Origin: Linyphia triangularis
Taxonomy: Eukaryota > Arthropoda > Arachnida > Araneae > Linyphiidae
Reading direction: 5' to 3'
Length of the DNA stretch: 64,000 bases
Assembly: GCA_963978545.1 (NCBI GenBank)
Contig: OZ021732.1
Coordinates: 44,278,059-44,342,058 of the forward strand
Numbering within the stretch: the first letter of the stretch is position 1; the number at the start of each line of letters is the position of its first letter. Made by a program: the position numbers and the translations under genes. The notes beneath the pieces are model-generated. The model saw only the letters and a program-made list of their open reading frames with translations, searched no databases and was not told the origin of the DNA. Of the stretch, positions 51,019-62,857 are shown in pieces.

Positions 51019-51174
51019 TTAAGGAATTTTGTAATGACCATACGCATAACTAGCTATACCATCCTCCAGCAGATACCGCTTGTCGTCATAGGCCGACAAG
51101 GCTCTCTTGGTTTGTTGGAGTGAGAAGATGTTTAAAAATTCACTTACCGAATAATCGAAACGAAATCTGCGAAG
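51019..51174 (-). pseudogene. Coding relic ending in an AYDDKRYLLEDG peptide, left arm
   Basis: On the - strand, 51 codons are open between a TAG and a terminal TAA, without an ATG. The C-terminal part reads ...ALSAYDDKRYLLEDG then IASYAYGHYKIP and stop. From memory, an 'SAYDDKRY(L/I)L.DG...AYGHY' tail ends a group of arthropod proteins linked to DNA-polymerase-like or Maverick/virus-derived elements. I cannot verify this here. It reads outward from the palindrome centre. A GTAAGT donor-like site lies inside the frame, so the true exon could start later. Confidence 0.5.
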
Positions 51175-51299
51175 CTAAAATAACTGTGAATAACTACACA
51201 AGTACGAACAAAATCGCGTTGAGAAAAAAACACGAAGTATTAAACACGTCTTTCACACTCAGGTATCTACGTAGAAATGGCGAGACGGCAACCGGTAGC

Positions 51300-51345
51300 G
51301 TCTATATATGAAGGGTGATCACGTGACTTCACCGACCAATCAGGT
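51300..51345 (-). promoter_or_regulatory. TATA / E-box / CCAAT promoter-like module, left arm
   Basis: Reading leftward (outward): an inverted CCAAT box (51336-51340), an E-box CACGTG inside GTCACGTGAT (51320-51325) and TATATAT (51303-51309), spaced 16-17 bp apart. A start site would fall about 25-30 bp further left, just before the AYDDKRY relic. The area is unusually GC-rich for this arm (51260-51460). Confidence 0.55.
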
Positions 51346-51589
51346 TTCACGGTAGAGGGCGCTGCTTGGTTCTAACCGATCAGAGCGGGTGGGGAGCGAG
51401 ACTAGGCATGTTTCAACACGCTTCAACGCGTTTGCGAGTTGAGTTGTTGTGTAACTATCTTGCTTGAAACAGTTAAAGTGATAGATAATTTGTTCATGAC
51501 GTCATAGTGTAGCGAATGGGTTTTTAGCGTAGACAGTTGATGCAATTGGAGTAATTATGAAATTTATTAAATATAAAGATAATATTTAG

Positions 51590-52998
51590 TAATAATTATC
51601 AGATTTTATTATTATTATTATAAAAAAATAAACTTATAAAAAAAGTGAACGTGAAAATTTACCTTACGAATAAAAATCATGTCTTTAAAATGTGTACGAA
51701 TATCACTAAATAAGAGAAAAAAGTAACATACTTAAACTCTTTAAAATAAATAACTTTAACATTAACGTAAAAAATTTACTTTTCACATAAAAATCACTTT
51801 AAAATGAGTAAAAATATCGCTAAATAAGAGAAAAAAGTAACTTACTTAAAATTTCTAAGATAAATATTTAACCTTTACTCGAAAATTCCCTTCATATATA
51901 AAAATCACGACTTTAAAATATGACATGCAAGAGAAAAGTAACGTACTTAAACTTTCTACGACAAATACCTTTAACATTAACATAACATTTTACTTTACAC
52001 ATAAAAATCCCGACTTTAAAATATGTAGAAATATCGCTAAATAAAAGAAAAAAAAAGTAACACACTTAAACTTTGTACGACAAATAACTTTGACATTAAC
52101 GTAAAAAATGTTCTTCACATATAAAAATCACGACTTTAAATTTGAAATGTAGGATGAAAGTATAACATACCTATAATTTCTACGACAAAGAATTCAAACA
52201 TTGCCGTTCATGTCTTTAAAATGTATAATGGCAACTCTAACTTTTAGAAAAAAGAAACACTAAAAATTTACAAGGCAAAGAATTTAAAATTGAACGTTAA
52301 AATTAACTCTACATGTACTATCATACTCTTATATCAACGATAAATAAGATAAAAAAAAAGAAACTCTAAAAATTTATAAGGCAAAGAATTCAAATAATAC
52401 GCGAAAATTTACCTCACATATAAAAATTATGTCTTTCAAATGTGTAAGAATAACGCTAAATTAGAGAAAAAGAAATATTAAAAATTTATAAGGTAAGGAA
52501 TTGAAACAATACGCGAAAATTTATTTCACACATAACATTTTTATCTTTAAAATGTGTAAGAATAATGCTAAATTAGAGAAGAAAAAAAAATAACATACTT
52601 AAACTTTCTTCGACAACAATTTAAACAATACGCGAAAATTTCATACACAATTATTTTCTTAGGTTAATGTTAAATAATGGGAAATTTAACAGAATAAAAA
52701 TTTCAAAGATAAAGAATTTTAACCTTTACACGAAAATTTACTTCATATATAAATATCATATCTTTAAACTTTAACGTGACAATTTACTTCTCATATACAA
52801 TTAAACTCTTAGGTTAATATTAAATAAAAGAAAAAGTAACATACTCAAAAATTTCTAAGATAAGCATAACGTAAAAATTTCATATCATGTGTTTAAAATG
52901 TAGCATATAAGAGAAAAAAAAATAACATACTTGAACTTTCGATAGCAAAGAATTTAAGCGTTAGCGTAAAAATTTACTTTACATATAAAATTCACGTC
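51590..52998. repeat. Degenerate tandem repeats, left arm
   Basis: About ten units of roughly 100-130 bp share the order 'AAAATTTACTTCACATATAAAAATCACG', 'TCTTTAAAATGTGTAAGAATATCGC', 'TAAATAAGAGAAAAAAGTAACATACTTAAA', 'TTTCTACGACAAA' (each quoted as approximate unit segments). TCTTTAAA-type landmarks occur near 51682, 51800, 51912, 52012, 52130, 52213, 52430, 52543, 52755, 52880 and 52995. The field is AT-rich and noncoding, and lies between the two E-box/CCAAT modules. Confidence 0.8.
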
Positions 52999-53045
52999 TT
53001 TAAACGGGGTGATAAGCATGTGACGGTAATTAGCCAATCAGGTTA
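52999..53045. promoter_or_regulatory. Second E-box / CCAAT module, left arm
   Basis: A paralogue of the 51300 module in the same orientation: TTTAAA (52999-53004), CATGTG (53017-53022), CCAAT (53034-53038), with spacings of 18 and 17 bp. The shared frame is GGGTGAT-A...CA(C/T)GTGAC...CCAATCAGGTT...CGGTAG. It lies at the inner edge of the tandem-repeat field and 44 bp before a 57-codon ORF. Confidence 0.5.
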
Positions 53046-53088
53046 GCGGTAGGTGATACGCCACTTGCCGGCATTTTTAGACCGGAGG

Positions 53089-53262
53089 ATGAGTCACACT
53101 AATACTTGTTCAAACAGGTCGGGAGACTTGTACAGCAAGAACAACAGCATCGACGCGCAAGCAGCGGGTGATGCTGCGGTGTGTCAGCAGGCCTTCGAGA
53201 TTATCGTTTTCCTACTTTTCCTTTTTCATAATGAAATGTTTGTGAAAACTTGGAATGAATGA
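53089..53262 (+). CDS. Possible 57-aa small ORF, left arm
   Basis: An ATG-started frame of 57 codons in the only GC-rich patch of the inner arm (about 53040-53210). The product starts MSHTNTCSNRSGDLYSKN, has an Ala/Gln-rich middle and a hydrophobic stretch (FEIIVFLLFLFH) near the end. An E-box/CCAAT module lies just upstream. It reads toward the palindrome centre. I recognise no family, and a chance ORF is quite possible. Confidence 0.3.
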   Translation: MSHTNTCSNRSGDLYSKNNSIDAQAAGDAAVCQQAFEIIVFLLFLFHNEMFVKTWNE

Positions 53263-53269
53263 AGTGGAT

Positions 53270-56200
53270 TTCAAAGACACATTAGTAAGTGAAGGTAGAA
53301 TTCGCATGGACTTTCTTCCAAAAAGTATGATTCACTTGGAGAATTTAAGATCATTTCTACTTGAAAACTTTTCTATTGTCTAAAACATTGAATATTGTTC
53401 AAACTCAGTGAGATTATATGCTACAATACGGGTAAAACTTAACAAAATTGTTACATAGAAGAAAAATAGTAAGAGATTTAAAATAAATACTAGTTATAGA
53501 TACTCCAAGGAAAAAAAATTCACCTCTACTTTTCAATCGGAAAATCAATGCAAGTTGGAAATTTATGTTACTTCAAGAAAGACTTAGACAATTTACTTTG
53601 TAATAATATACGTTAAGGTGTCGTATTAACTCGTGCAATACATGCTGACTAAGGTTTATTTTACTTATCTAAGAAAGGTGAATTGGGGGAAAATATTAAA
53701 TAAATTGGAGATATTAAATACATTGTAGATATGCATTTAAGTTTTGAAAAAAAAAAACCTGCAAGACTTTTAAAACATCTTAAGAAAAATTGAATGAAAC
53801 TTGCGAATTATATGTAAACTATATAACTTTTTATACTCTGAAAGGAAATCACAAGTAATTTAGTTAACTTTTTTCATGGTAACACTCATATTCAACGACA
53901 TGTTTTTAAAATTTAACCTTCCTTACATGATAATAGTTATAAATTTTTTCAATCTCAGATGCGATATACTATTATTTCTAACATATATGTTACGAATTGT
54001 GTAAAGTTTTTAAAAGAGTATATGCAAATCACCAATCAGAAACATAAAAATCTAACATCAATCAAACACACTAAAATAATAAGATATTTTCCTTAGTGGA
54101 AATAGTTAACTACTCATGGGATGGAATGTACTTAGAAAATTTAAATACTGAAAAAAGTTTGCTAGGCAAACTTAAAGAATATATATTTTTTTCTTGTGAA
54201 AAACTAGCATAAATTTGAGAAATATAGAGTTTGTTACTACGTAAAATTGAACATCATCTGAACAAACTAAATTATACATGAATTTTTTTTATTTGAGAGG
54301 TGCTGACAATATATCATTAATACAGAGATTTTTAACTTCCACCCATAATTTCTAAATAACTTATACATAAATTTCAGAAAACTGAAACGGAATGTGTTTT
54401 ACAAGACTCTTATTTTGTAAGATGAATATTCAATATTAATATAACTGAGCAAAGTTCATTACGGAAAAAAACTTGTAAAAGATACTTATATTTTGAAAAT
54501 AGTTTGAAATATCCTTTTAAATTTATGAATGCTCGCTTTCGAAAGACACAAATAAAACTGATATTACACATGATAATTAACACATGCATAACATTAATCA
54601 AACAAAGTGGAATTTTTATTGCTTGTGACCGATAACTTTTCAGTGAAGTAGAACTTACATAGGAAATTTGTGCAAACTTTTTCAACTTTTAAACCAAGTA
54701 TTATGTAAAATTATAAATTACGATAGGAAATAGCACACTTCAGAATCGGAACAAGTCTTCTAGTTAAGCTAAATTTATTTCTCAAGGAATTGAAAGCATA
54801 CCAGACAAGTCCTTATCATTTCGCATCTTTTCTCATGTTGCAAGAAGACATACTTTGTAAAAGATCGTCGTTGCACTTAACAAAAATCAGTAAAAATAAA
54901 TGTATTTTCGATGGCAAAGATAAAACTTCACAACTTAATTACTGAAATTTAGCTAAGTTGCATATGGTTTATTCACATAACTCGCATATGCTTCGAATGT
55001 TGAAATATATTTGTCAGTTGAAATCAAACTAATCGAAAATAAATGCTACCTACATTTTCAAGTCGGAAATTACTATTAAATAAACTTTACATGTAAAACA
55101 TTGTCATGTTAAAAAGAAAAATCTACAAAAATGTAAATGATAATTTTACTGTTGGTACATAAATGATGAATAATTTATGATTTTATTCTAGGCAAACGTT
55201 TTATTGTCTAACAGAGAACTTAAACTTTAGCAGAAAAATAAAAAAATACAATTTTTATATCCTATCATGCTTGTCGAAAATTGAATTTATTACCTGTTGT
55301 AATAGATTTTTATTGTCCAAATTTCTATAGTTTTTCTTCCCGGTGCAATAAAATTAAGTTCATGTGTAATGATTAGGTTTTTTTTTAATTTTTTTTTTTT
55401 ATGAATCTTATAAATTTAATGAAATTATTATGACCTAAGAGATTGAGTAAACTAAATAAATCAATGATGTAAATTTAAACAGTGACTTGAACTGATACAT
55501 ACTATAACTGTAAAGAAGTATAACAAAGTGATAGATGAAGTAAAATTAGAAGTTGAATGAAATGTGTTGAAAAAAGTTGAAGACGACAAGAAATTCGTAA
55601 TTGAGAATTATCATTGACTTATATTAACTTCGTTTTTCTTGCTTATGACAAGAAAATACACTCTTTCTTATTAAGAACCAACTTGATATCTTATCATAGA
55701 ATGACAATGATGAAATATCTATACATTAAAAAAAAAAAAAAATACCAAACTTAGACATAGCAAATTTCTTGAAATTCATGTATAATGTGAGAAGTTTTAC
55801 TGGAAATATAGAAGATACAACATTGAAAGATGTGAATGTTTCGAAGTACTTTATCAGAAATAAAAAAAAAAATGCGCTGAGATTCGCTATAAAAAATTTT
55901 AGGAGAAAGTTTAAACAAAATTTAAAATCAAACATGCTTTTAAATGGGAACACATATATTAAAACTATAGCACATTTAACCATTTATATTATGTCATCTC
56001 AGTTGTATCAAACTGAATAACATGAAAAACAACCACAAACTGAATAAACATGAAAATTATCAATATATGTGGAAAAGTTTCCTTTTTTCACATATAAGAA
56101 AAAATAACACATTGACGTACGTTAAGATCACGAAACATGCATAATCATATACCGATAAGAGCAACCAATGTTGCGGGGAGATATTCACATGATGGTCAAT

Positions 56201-56906
56201 ATACCATGAATAAATTGATTGATTGAATTTCTAATGCTAATTCCAATAGTATTCCACGTAACTTCAACTTCATATGTTACACTATAGATATATTTATTTT
56301 TCAAATATATTGACTTTCGAAAAATCATCCTTCAATATAAGAATGATCATAGTAAGAATAAAAGAAAAGATACTAAGCATTGATTTAAAGTGTATTTATT
56401 TCAACTTAACAACAAATCATATGCTTGAAACGAAAATTGCTTCGAACAAAAGTATAACCATCCAATTTCATTGATTCCTACAAGGACATTTTTCTCATCT
56501 AGTAATTGAATTTTTTTTTTCTCATACACATTATAAGTGATGTCCAATCAGGTGTAGAATAGTTGAAGATATCCGACCTCTTTCTAAATATTAATAAGTC
56601 ACTGTTGAAAAACTTATAAAAATTTCAATTTACACTTAAAGTTTTTTTTTTTTTTATATATATTTCAAAGAATTTTTTCAAATCAGTATGTATATTTAAA
56701 TACTGAAACTTATTCACTTCAATAAATGTATGTTTAAGTTATAAAACTCTTCGTATGTATTGAAAAATTGTAACTTTTCGTCTTCTTCGTATAAATCGAT
56801 AACTTATACACTAGTTCTTCATCAATTAATCTTCTAAGTAAATCTTTCAAAGCTAAAAACATACTTATAGCTTTGCATTTGTAACATGTTAAATTGTACA
56901 TGTTTC
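53270..56906. other. Inner left arm, no gene recognised
   Basis: AT-rich unique-looking sequence. Open frames such as 54410-54685 (-) and 55769-56020 (+, TTG start) are A/T-driven and have no recognisable motif. Most differences from the right arm that I found lie here: about 54408, 54611, 54992, 56410, 56448, the T-tract at 56511, and several beyond 56700. Confidence 0.5.
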
Positions 56907-56968
56907 TCGTGAAATTAAAATTTTATATGTTTTCCATGAAAATATCTGAAATTTTGTAACTTTCACAT
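56907..56968. repeat. Imperfect apex of the inverted repeat
   Basis: The arms converge with no unique spacer of normal size. The central 62 bp is itself a degenerate palindrome: AAAATTTTATATGTTTTC against AAAATTTCAGATATTTTC in inverse complement, centred near CCATG at 56935. Mismatches are much denser here than anywhere else in the arms. Confidence 0.8.
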
Positions 56969-59900
56969 GAAACATGTACAATTTAACTTGTTACAAATGC
57001 AAAGCTATAAGTATGTTTTTACCTTTGAAAGATTTACTTAGAAGATTATTTGATGAAGAACTAGTGTATAAGTTATCGATTTATACGAAGAAGACGAAAA
57101 GTTACAATTTTTCAATACATACGAAGAGTTTTATAACTTAAACATACATTTATTGAAGTGAATAAGTTGCAGTATTTAAATATACATACTGATTTGAAAA
57201 AATTCTTTGAAATATATATAAAAAAAAAAAAAACTTTAAGTGTAAATTGAAATTTTTATAAGTTTTTCAACAGTGACTTATTAATATTTAGAAAGAGGTC
57301 GGATATCTTCAACTATTCTACACCTGATTGGACATCACTTATAATGTGTATGAGAAAAAAAAAAATTCAATTACTAGATGAGAAAAATGTCCTTGTAGGA
57401 ATCAATGAAATTGGATGGTTATACTTTGGTTCGAAGCAATTTTCGTTTCAAGCATATGATTTGTTGCTAAGTTGAAATAAATACACTTTAAATCAATGCT
57501 TAGTATCTTTTCTTTTATTCTTACTATGATCATTCTTATATTGAAGGATGATTTTTCGAAAGTCAATATATTTGAAAAATAAATATATCTATAGTGTAAC
57601 ATATGAAGTTGAAGTTACGTGGAATACTATTGGAATTAGCATTAGAAATTCAATCAATCAATTTATTCATGGTATATTGACCATCATGTGAATATCTCCC
57701 CGCAACATTGGTTGCTCTTATCGGTATATGATTATGCATGTTTCGTGATCTTAACGTACGTCAATGTGTTATTTTTTCTTATATGTGAAAAAAGGAAACT
57801 TTTCCACATATATTGATAATTTTCATGTTTATTCAGTTTGTGGTTGTTTTTCATGTTATTCAGTTTGATACAACTGAGATGACATAATATAAATGGTTAA
57901 ATGTGCTATAGTTTTAATATATGTGTTCCCATTTAAAAGCATGTTTGATTTTAAATTTTGTTTAAACTTTCTCCTAAAATTTTTTATAGCGAATCTCAGC
58001 GCATTTTTTTTTTTATTTCTGATAAAGTACTTCGAAACATTCACATCTTTCAATGTTGTATCTTCTATATTTCCAGTAAAACTTCTCACATTATACATGA
58101 ATTTCAAGAAATTTGCTATGTCTAAGTTTGGTATTTTTTTTTTTTTTTAATGTATAGATATTTCATCATTGTCATTCTATGATAAGATATCAAGTTGGTT
58201 CTTAATAAGAAAGAGTGTATTTTCTTGTCATAAGCAAGAAAAACGAAGTTAATATAAGTCAATGATAATTCTCAATTACGAATTTCTTGTCGTCTTCAAC
58301 TTTTTTCAACACATTTCATTCAACTTCTAATTTTACTTCATCTATCACTTTGTTATACTTCTTTACAGTTATAGTATGTATCAGTTCAAGTCACTGTTTA
58401 AATTTACATCATTGATTTATTTAGTTTACTCAATCTCTTAGGTCATAATAATTTCATTAAATTTATAAGATTCATAAAAAAAAAAAATTAAAAAAAAACC
58501 TAATCATTACACATGAACTTAATTTTATTGCACCGGGAAGAAAAACTATAGAAATTTGGACAATAAAAATCTATTACAACAGGTAATAAATTCAATTTTC
58601 GACAAGCATGATAGGATATAAAAATTGTATTTTTTTATTTTTCTGCTAAAGTTTAAGTTCTCTGTTAGACAATAAAACGTTTGCCTAGAATAAAATCATA
58701 AATTATTCATCATTTATGTACCAACAGTAAAATTATCATTTACATTTTTGTAGATTTTTCTTTTTAACATGACAATGTTTTACATGTAAAGTTTATTTAA
58801 TAGTAATTTCCGACTTGAAAATGTAGGTAGCATTTATTTTCGATTAGTTTGATTTCAACTGACAAATATATTTCAACATTCGATGCATATGCGAGTTATG
58901 TGAATAAACCATATGCAACTTAGCTAAATTTCAGTAATTAAGTTGTGAAGTTTTATCTTTGCCATCGAAAATACATTTATTTTTACTGATTTTTGTTAAG
59001 TGCAACGACGATCTTTTACAAAGTATGTCTTCTTGCAACATGAGAAAAGATGCGAAATGATAAGGACTTGTCTGGTATGCTTTCAATTCCTTGAGAAATA
59101 AATTTAGCTTAACTAGAAGACTTGTTCCGATTCTGAAGTGTGCTATTTCCTATCGTAATTTATAATTTTACATAATACTTGGTTTAAAAGTTGAAAAAGT
59201 TTGCACAAATTTCCTATGTAAGTTCTACTTCACTGAAAAGTTATCGGTCACAAGCAATAAAAATGCCACTTTGTTTGATTAATGTTATGCATGTGTTAAT
59301 TATCATGTGTAATATCAGTTTTATTTGTGTCTTTCGAAAGCGAGCATTCATAAATTTAAAAGGATATTTCAAACTATTTTCAAAATATAAGTATCTTTTA
59401 CAAGTTTTTTTCCGTAATGAACTTTGCTCAGTTATATTAATATTGAATATTCATCTTACAAAATAAGCGTCTTGTAAAACACATTCCGTTTCAGTTTTCT
59501 GAAATTTATGTATAAGTTATTTAGAAATTATGGGTGGAAGTTAAAAATCTCTGTATTAATGATATATTGTCAGCACCTCTCAAATAAAAAAAATTCATGT
59601 ATAATTTAGTTTGTTCAGATGATGTTCAATTTTACGTAGTAACAAACTCTATATTTCTCAAATTTATGCTAGTTTTTCACAAGAAAAAAATATATATTCT
59701 TTAAGTTTGCCTAGCAAACTTTTTTCAGTATTTAAATTTTCTAAGTACATTCCATCCCATGAGTAGTTAACTATTTCCACTAAGGAAAATATCTTATTAT
59801 TTTAGTGTGTTTGATTGATGTTAGATTTTTATGTTTCTGATTGGTGATTTGCATATACTCTTTTAAAAACTTTACACAATTCGTAACATATATGTTAGAA

Positions 59901-60606
59901 ATAATAGTATATCGCATCTGAGATTGAAAAAATTTATAACTATTATCATGTAAGGAAGGTTAAATTTTAAAAACATGTCGTTGAATATGAGTGTTACCAT
60001 GAAAAAAGTTAACTAAATTACTTGTGATTTCCTTTCAGAGTATAAAAAGTTATATAGTTTACATATAATTCGCAAGTTTCATTCAATTTTTCTTAAGATG
60101 TTTTAAAAGTCTTGCAGGTTTTTTTTTTTCAAAACTTAAATGCATATCTACAATGTATTTAATATCTCCAATTTATTTAATATTTTCCCCCAATTCACCT
60201 TTCTTAGATAAGTAAAATAAACCTTAGTCAGCATGTATTGCACGAGTTAATACGACACCTTAACGTATATTATTACAAAGTAAATTGTCTAAGTCTTTCT
60301 TGAAGTAACATAAATTTCCAACTTGCATTGATTTTCCGATTGAAAAGTAGAGGTGAATTTTTTTTCCTTGGAGTATCTATAACTAGTATTTATTTTAAAT
60401 CTCTTACTATTTTTCTTCTATGTAACAATTTTGTTAAGTTTTACCCGTATTGTAGCATATAATCTCACTGAGTTTGAACAATATTCAATGTTTTAGACAA
60501 TAGAAAAGTTTTCAAGTAGAAATGATCTTAAATTCTCCAAGTGAATCATACTTTTTGGAAGAAAGTCCATGCGAATTCTACCTTCACTTACTAATGTGTC
60601 TTTGAA
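56969..60606. other. Inner right arm, no gene recognised
   Basis: Inverse copy of the inner left arm with the same lack of recognisable genes. Confidence 0.5.
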
Positions 60607-60613
60607 ATCCACT

Positions 60614-60787
60614 TCATTCATTCCAAGTTTTCACAAACATTTCATTATGAAAAAGGAAAAGTAGGAAAACGATAATCTCGAAGGCCTGCTGACACACCGC
60701 AGCATCACCCGCTGCTTGCGCGTCGATGCTGTTGTTCTTGCTGTACAAGTCTCCCGACCTGTTTGAACAAGTATTAGTGTGACTCAT
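60614..60787 (-). CDS. Possible 57-aa small ORF, right arm
   Basis: Mirror copy of the left-arm ORF with an identical predicted product. Because the arms are nearly identical, its conservation adds no independent support for function. Confidence 0.3.
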   Translation of the reverse strand: MSHTNTCSNRSGDLYSKNNSIDAQAAGDAAVCQQAFEIIVFLLFLFHNEMFVKTWNE

Positions 60788-60830
60788 CCTCCGGTCTAAA
60801 AATGCCGGCAAGTGGCGTATCACCTACCGC

Positions 60831-60877
60831 TAACCTGATTGGCTAATTACCGTCACATGCTTATCACCCCGTTTAAA
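60831..60877. promoter_or_regulatory. Second E-box / CCAAT module, right arm
   Basis: Mirror copy of the 52999-53045 module, with ATTGG at 60838-60842 and CACATG at 60854-60859. Confidence 0.5.
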
Positions 60878-62286
60878 GACGTGAATTTTATATGTAAAGT
60901 AAATTTTTACGCTAACGCTTAAATTCTTTGCTATCGAAAGTTCAAGTATGTTATTTTTTTTTCTCTTATATGCTACATTTTAAACACATGATATGAAATT
61001 TTTACGTTATGCTTATCTTAGAAATTTTTGAGTATGTTACTTTTTCTTTTATTTAATATTAACCTAAGAGTTTAATTGTATATGAGAAGTAAATTGTCAC
61101 GTTAAAGTTTAAAGATATGATATTTATATATGAAGTAAATTTTCGTGTAAAGGTTAAAATTCTTTATCTTTGAAATTTTTATTCTGTTAAATTTCCCATT
61201 ATTTAACATTAACCTAAGAAAATAATTGTGTATGAAATTTTCGCGTATTGTTTAAATTGTTGTCGAAGAAAGTTTAAGTATGTTATTTTTTTTTCTTCTC
61301 TAATTTAGCATTATTCTTACACATTTTAAAGATAAAAATGTTATGTGTGAAATAAATTTTCGCGTATTGTTTCAATTCCTTACCTTATAAATTTTTAATA
61401 TTTCTTTTTCTCTAATTTAGCGTTATTCTTACACATTTGAAAGACATAATTTTTATATGTGAGGTAAATTTTCGCGTATTATTTGAATTCTTTGCCTTAT
61501 AAATTTTTAGAGTTTCTTTTTTTTTATCTTATTTATCGTTGATATAAGAGTATGATAGTACATGTAGAGTTAATTTTAACGTTCAATTTTAAATTCTTTG
61601 CCTTGTAAATTTTTAGTGTTTCTTTTTTCTAAAAGTTAGAGTTGCCATTATACATTTTAAAGACATGAACGGCAATGTTTGAATTCTTTGTCGTAGAAAT
61701 TATAGGTATGTTATACTTTCATCCTACATTTCAAATTTAAAGTCGTGATTTTTATATGTGAAGAACATTTTTTACGTTAATGTCAAAGTTATTTGTCGTA
61801 CAAAGTTTAAGTGTGTTACTTTTTTTTTCTTTTATTTAGCGATATTTCTACATATTTTAAAGTCGGGATTTTTATGTGTAAAGTAAAATGTTATGTTAAT
61901 GTTAAAGGTATTTGTCGTAGAAAGTTTAAGTACGTTACTTTTCTCTTGCATGTCATATTTTAAAGTCGTGATTTTTATATATGAAGGGAATTTTCGAGTA
62001 AAGGTTAAATATTTATCTTAGAAATTTTAAGTAAGTTACTTTTTTCTCTTATTTAGCGATATTTTTACTCATTTTAAAGTGATTTTTATGTGAAAAGTAA
62101 ATTTTTTACGTTAATGTTAAAGTTATTTATTTTAAAGAGTTTAAGTATGTTACTTTTTTCTCTTATTTAGTGATATTCGTACACATTTTAAAGACATGAT
62201 TTTTATTCGTAAGGTAAATTTTCACGTTCACTTTTTTTATAAGTTTATTTTTTTATAATAATAATAATAAAATCTGATAATTATTA
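60878..62286. repeat. Degenerate tandem repeats, right arm
   Basis: Mirror copy of the left-arm tandem field. Spot comparison found no unit gained or lost between arms, which is striking for such repeats. Confidence 0.8.
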
Positions 62287-62530
62287 CTAAATATTATCTT
62301 TATATTTAATAAATTTCATAATTACTCCAATTGCATCAACTGTCTACGCTAAAAACCCATTCGCTACACTATGACGTCATGAACAAATTATCTATCACTT
62401 TAACTGTTTCAAGCAAGATAGTTACACAACAACTCAACTCGCAAACGCGTTGAAGCGTGTTGAAACATGCCTAGTCTCGCTCCCCACCCGCTCTGATCGG
62501 TTAGAACCAAGCAGCGCCCTCTACCGTGAA

Positions 62531-62576
62531 ACCTGATTGGTCGGTGAAGTCACGTGATCACCCTTCATATATAGAC
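62531..62576 (+). promoter_or_regulatory. TATA / E-box / CCAAT promoter-like module, right arm
   Basis: Mirror copy: ATTGG 62536-62540, CACGTG 62551-62556, ATATATA 62567-62573, pointing outward on the + strand toward the coding relic at 62702-62857. Confidence 0.55.
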
Positions 62577-62701
62577 GCTACCGGTTGCCGTCTCGCCATT
62601 TCTACGTAGATACCTGAGTGTGAAAGACGTGTTTAATACTTCGTGTTTTTTTCTCAACGCGATTTTGTTCGTACTTGTGTAGTTATTCACAGTTATTTTA
62701 G

Positions 62702-62857
62702 CTTCGCAGATTTCGTTTCGATTATTCGGTAAGTGAATTTTTAAACATCTTCTCACTCCAACAAACCAAGAGAGCCTTGTCGGCCTATGACGACAAGCGG
62801 TATCTGCTGGAGGATGGTATAGCTAGTTATGCGTATGGTCATTACAAAATTCCTTAA
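62702..62857 (+). pseudogene. Coding relic ending in an AYDDKRYLLEDG peptide, right arm
   Basis: Mirror copy of the left-arm relic with the same translation, reading outward on the + strand. It follows about 130 bp after the TATA/E-box/CCAAT module. No matching upstream coding sequence is found between the apex and this point, so it is either a 3' exon fragment or a very short gene. Confidence 0.5.

Larger units (their letters stand above)
49876..56914 (+). repeat. Left arm of giant inverted repeat
   Basis: This arm is the inverse complement of 56961-64000. Positions obey x + y = 113876 from the window end inward to at least 56474. After one homopolymer difference (10 T at 56511-56520 against 11 A at 57355-57365) the sum becomes 113875. 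In the outer 4.5 kb I found no mismatch in spot checks; inside 54.4 kb I found at least ten. The true outer border is between the TMEM231 3' end and 49876, or exactly unknown because the partner arm runs off the window. Confidence 0.97.

Noticed and set aside
54410..54685. 91-codon frame on the - strand of the left arm and its mirror
   Set aside because: No recognisable motif, A/T-driven composition; one amino-acid difference between arms is uninformative.
55769..56020. 83-codon frame present in both palindrome arms
   Set aside because: Starts with TTG, is A/T-driven and Lys/Asn-rich. Its presence in both arms follows from arm identity and is no evidence for selection.
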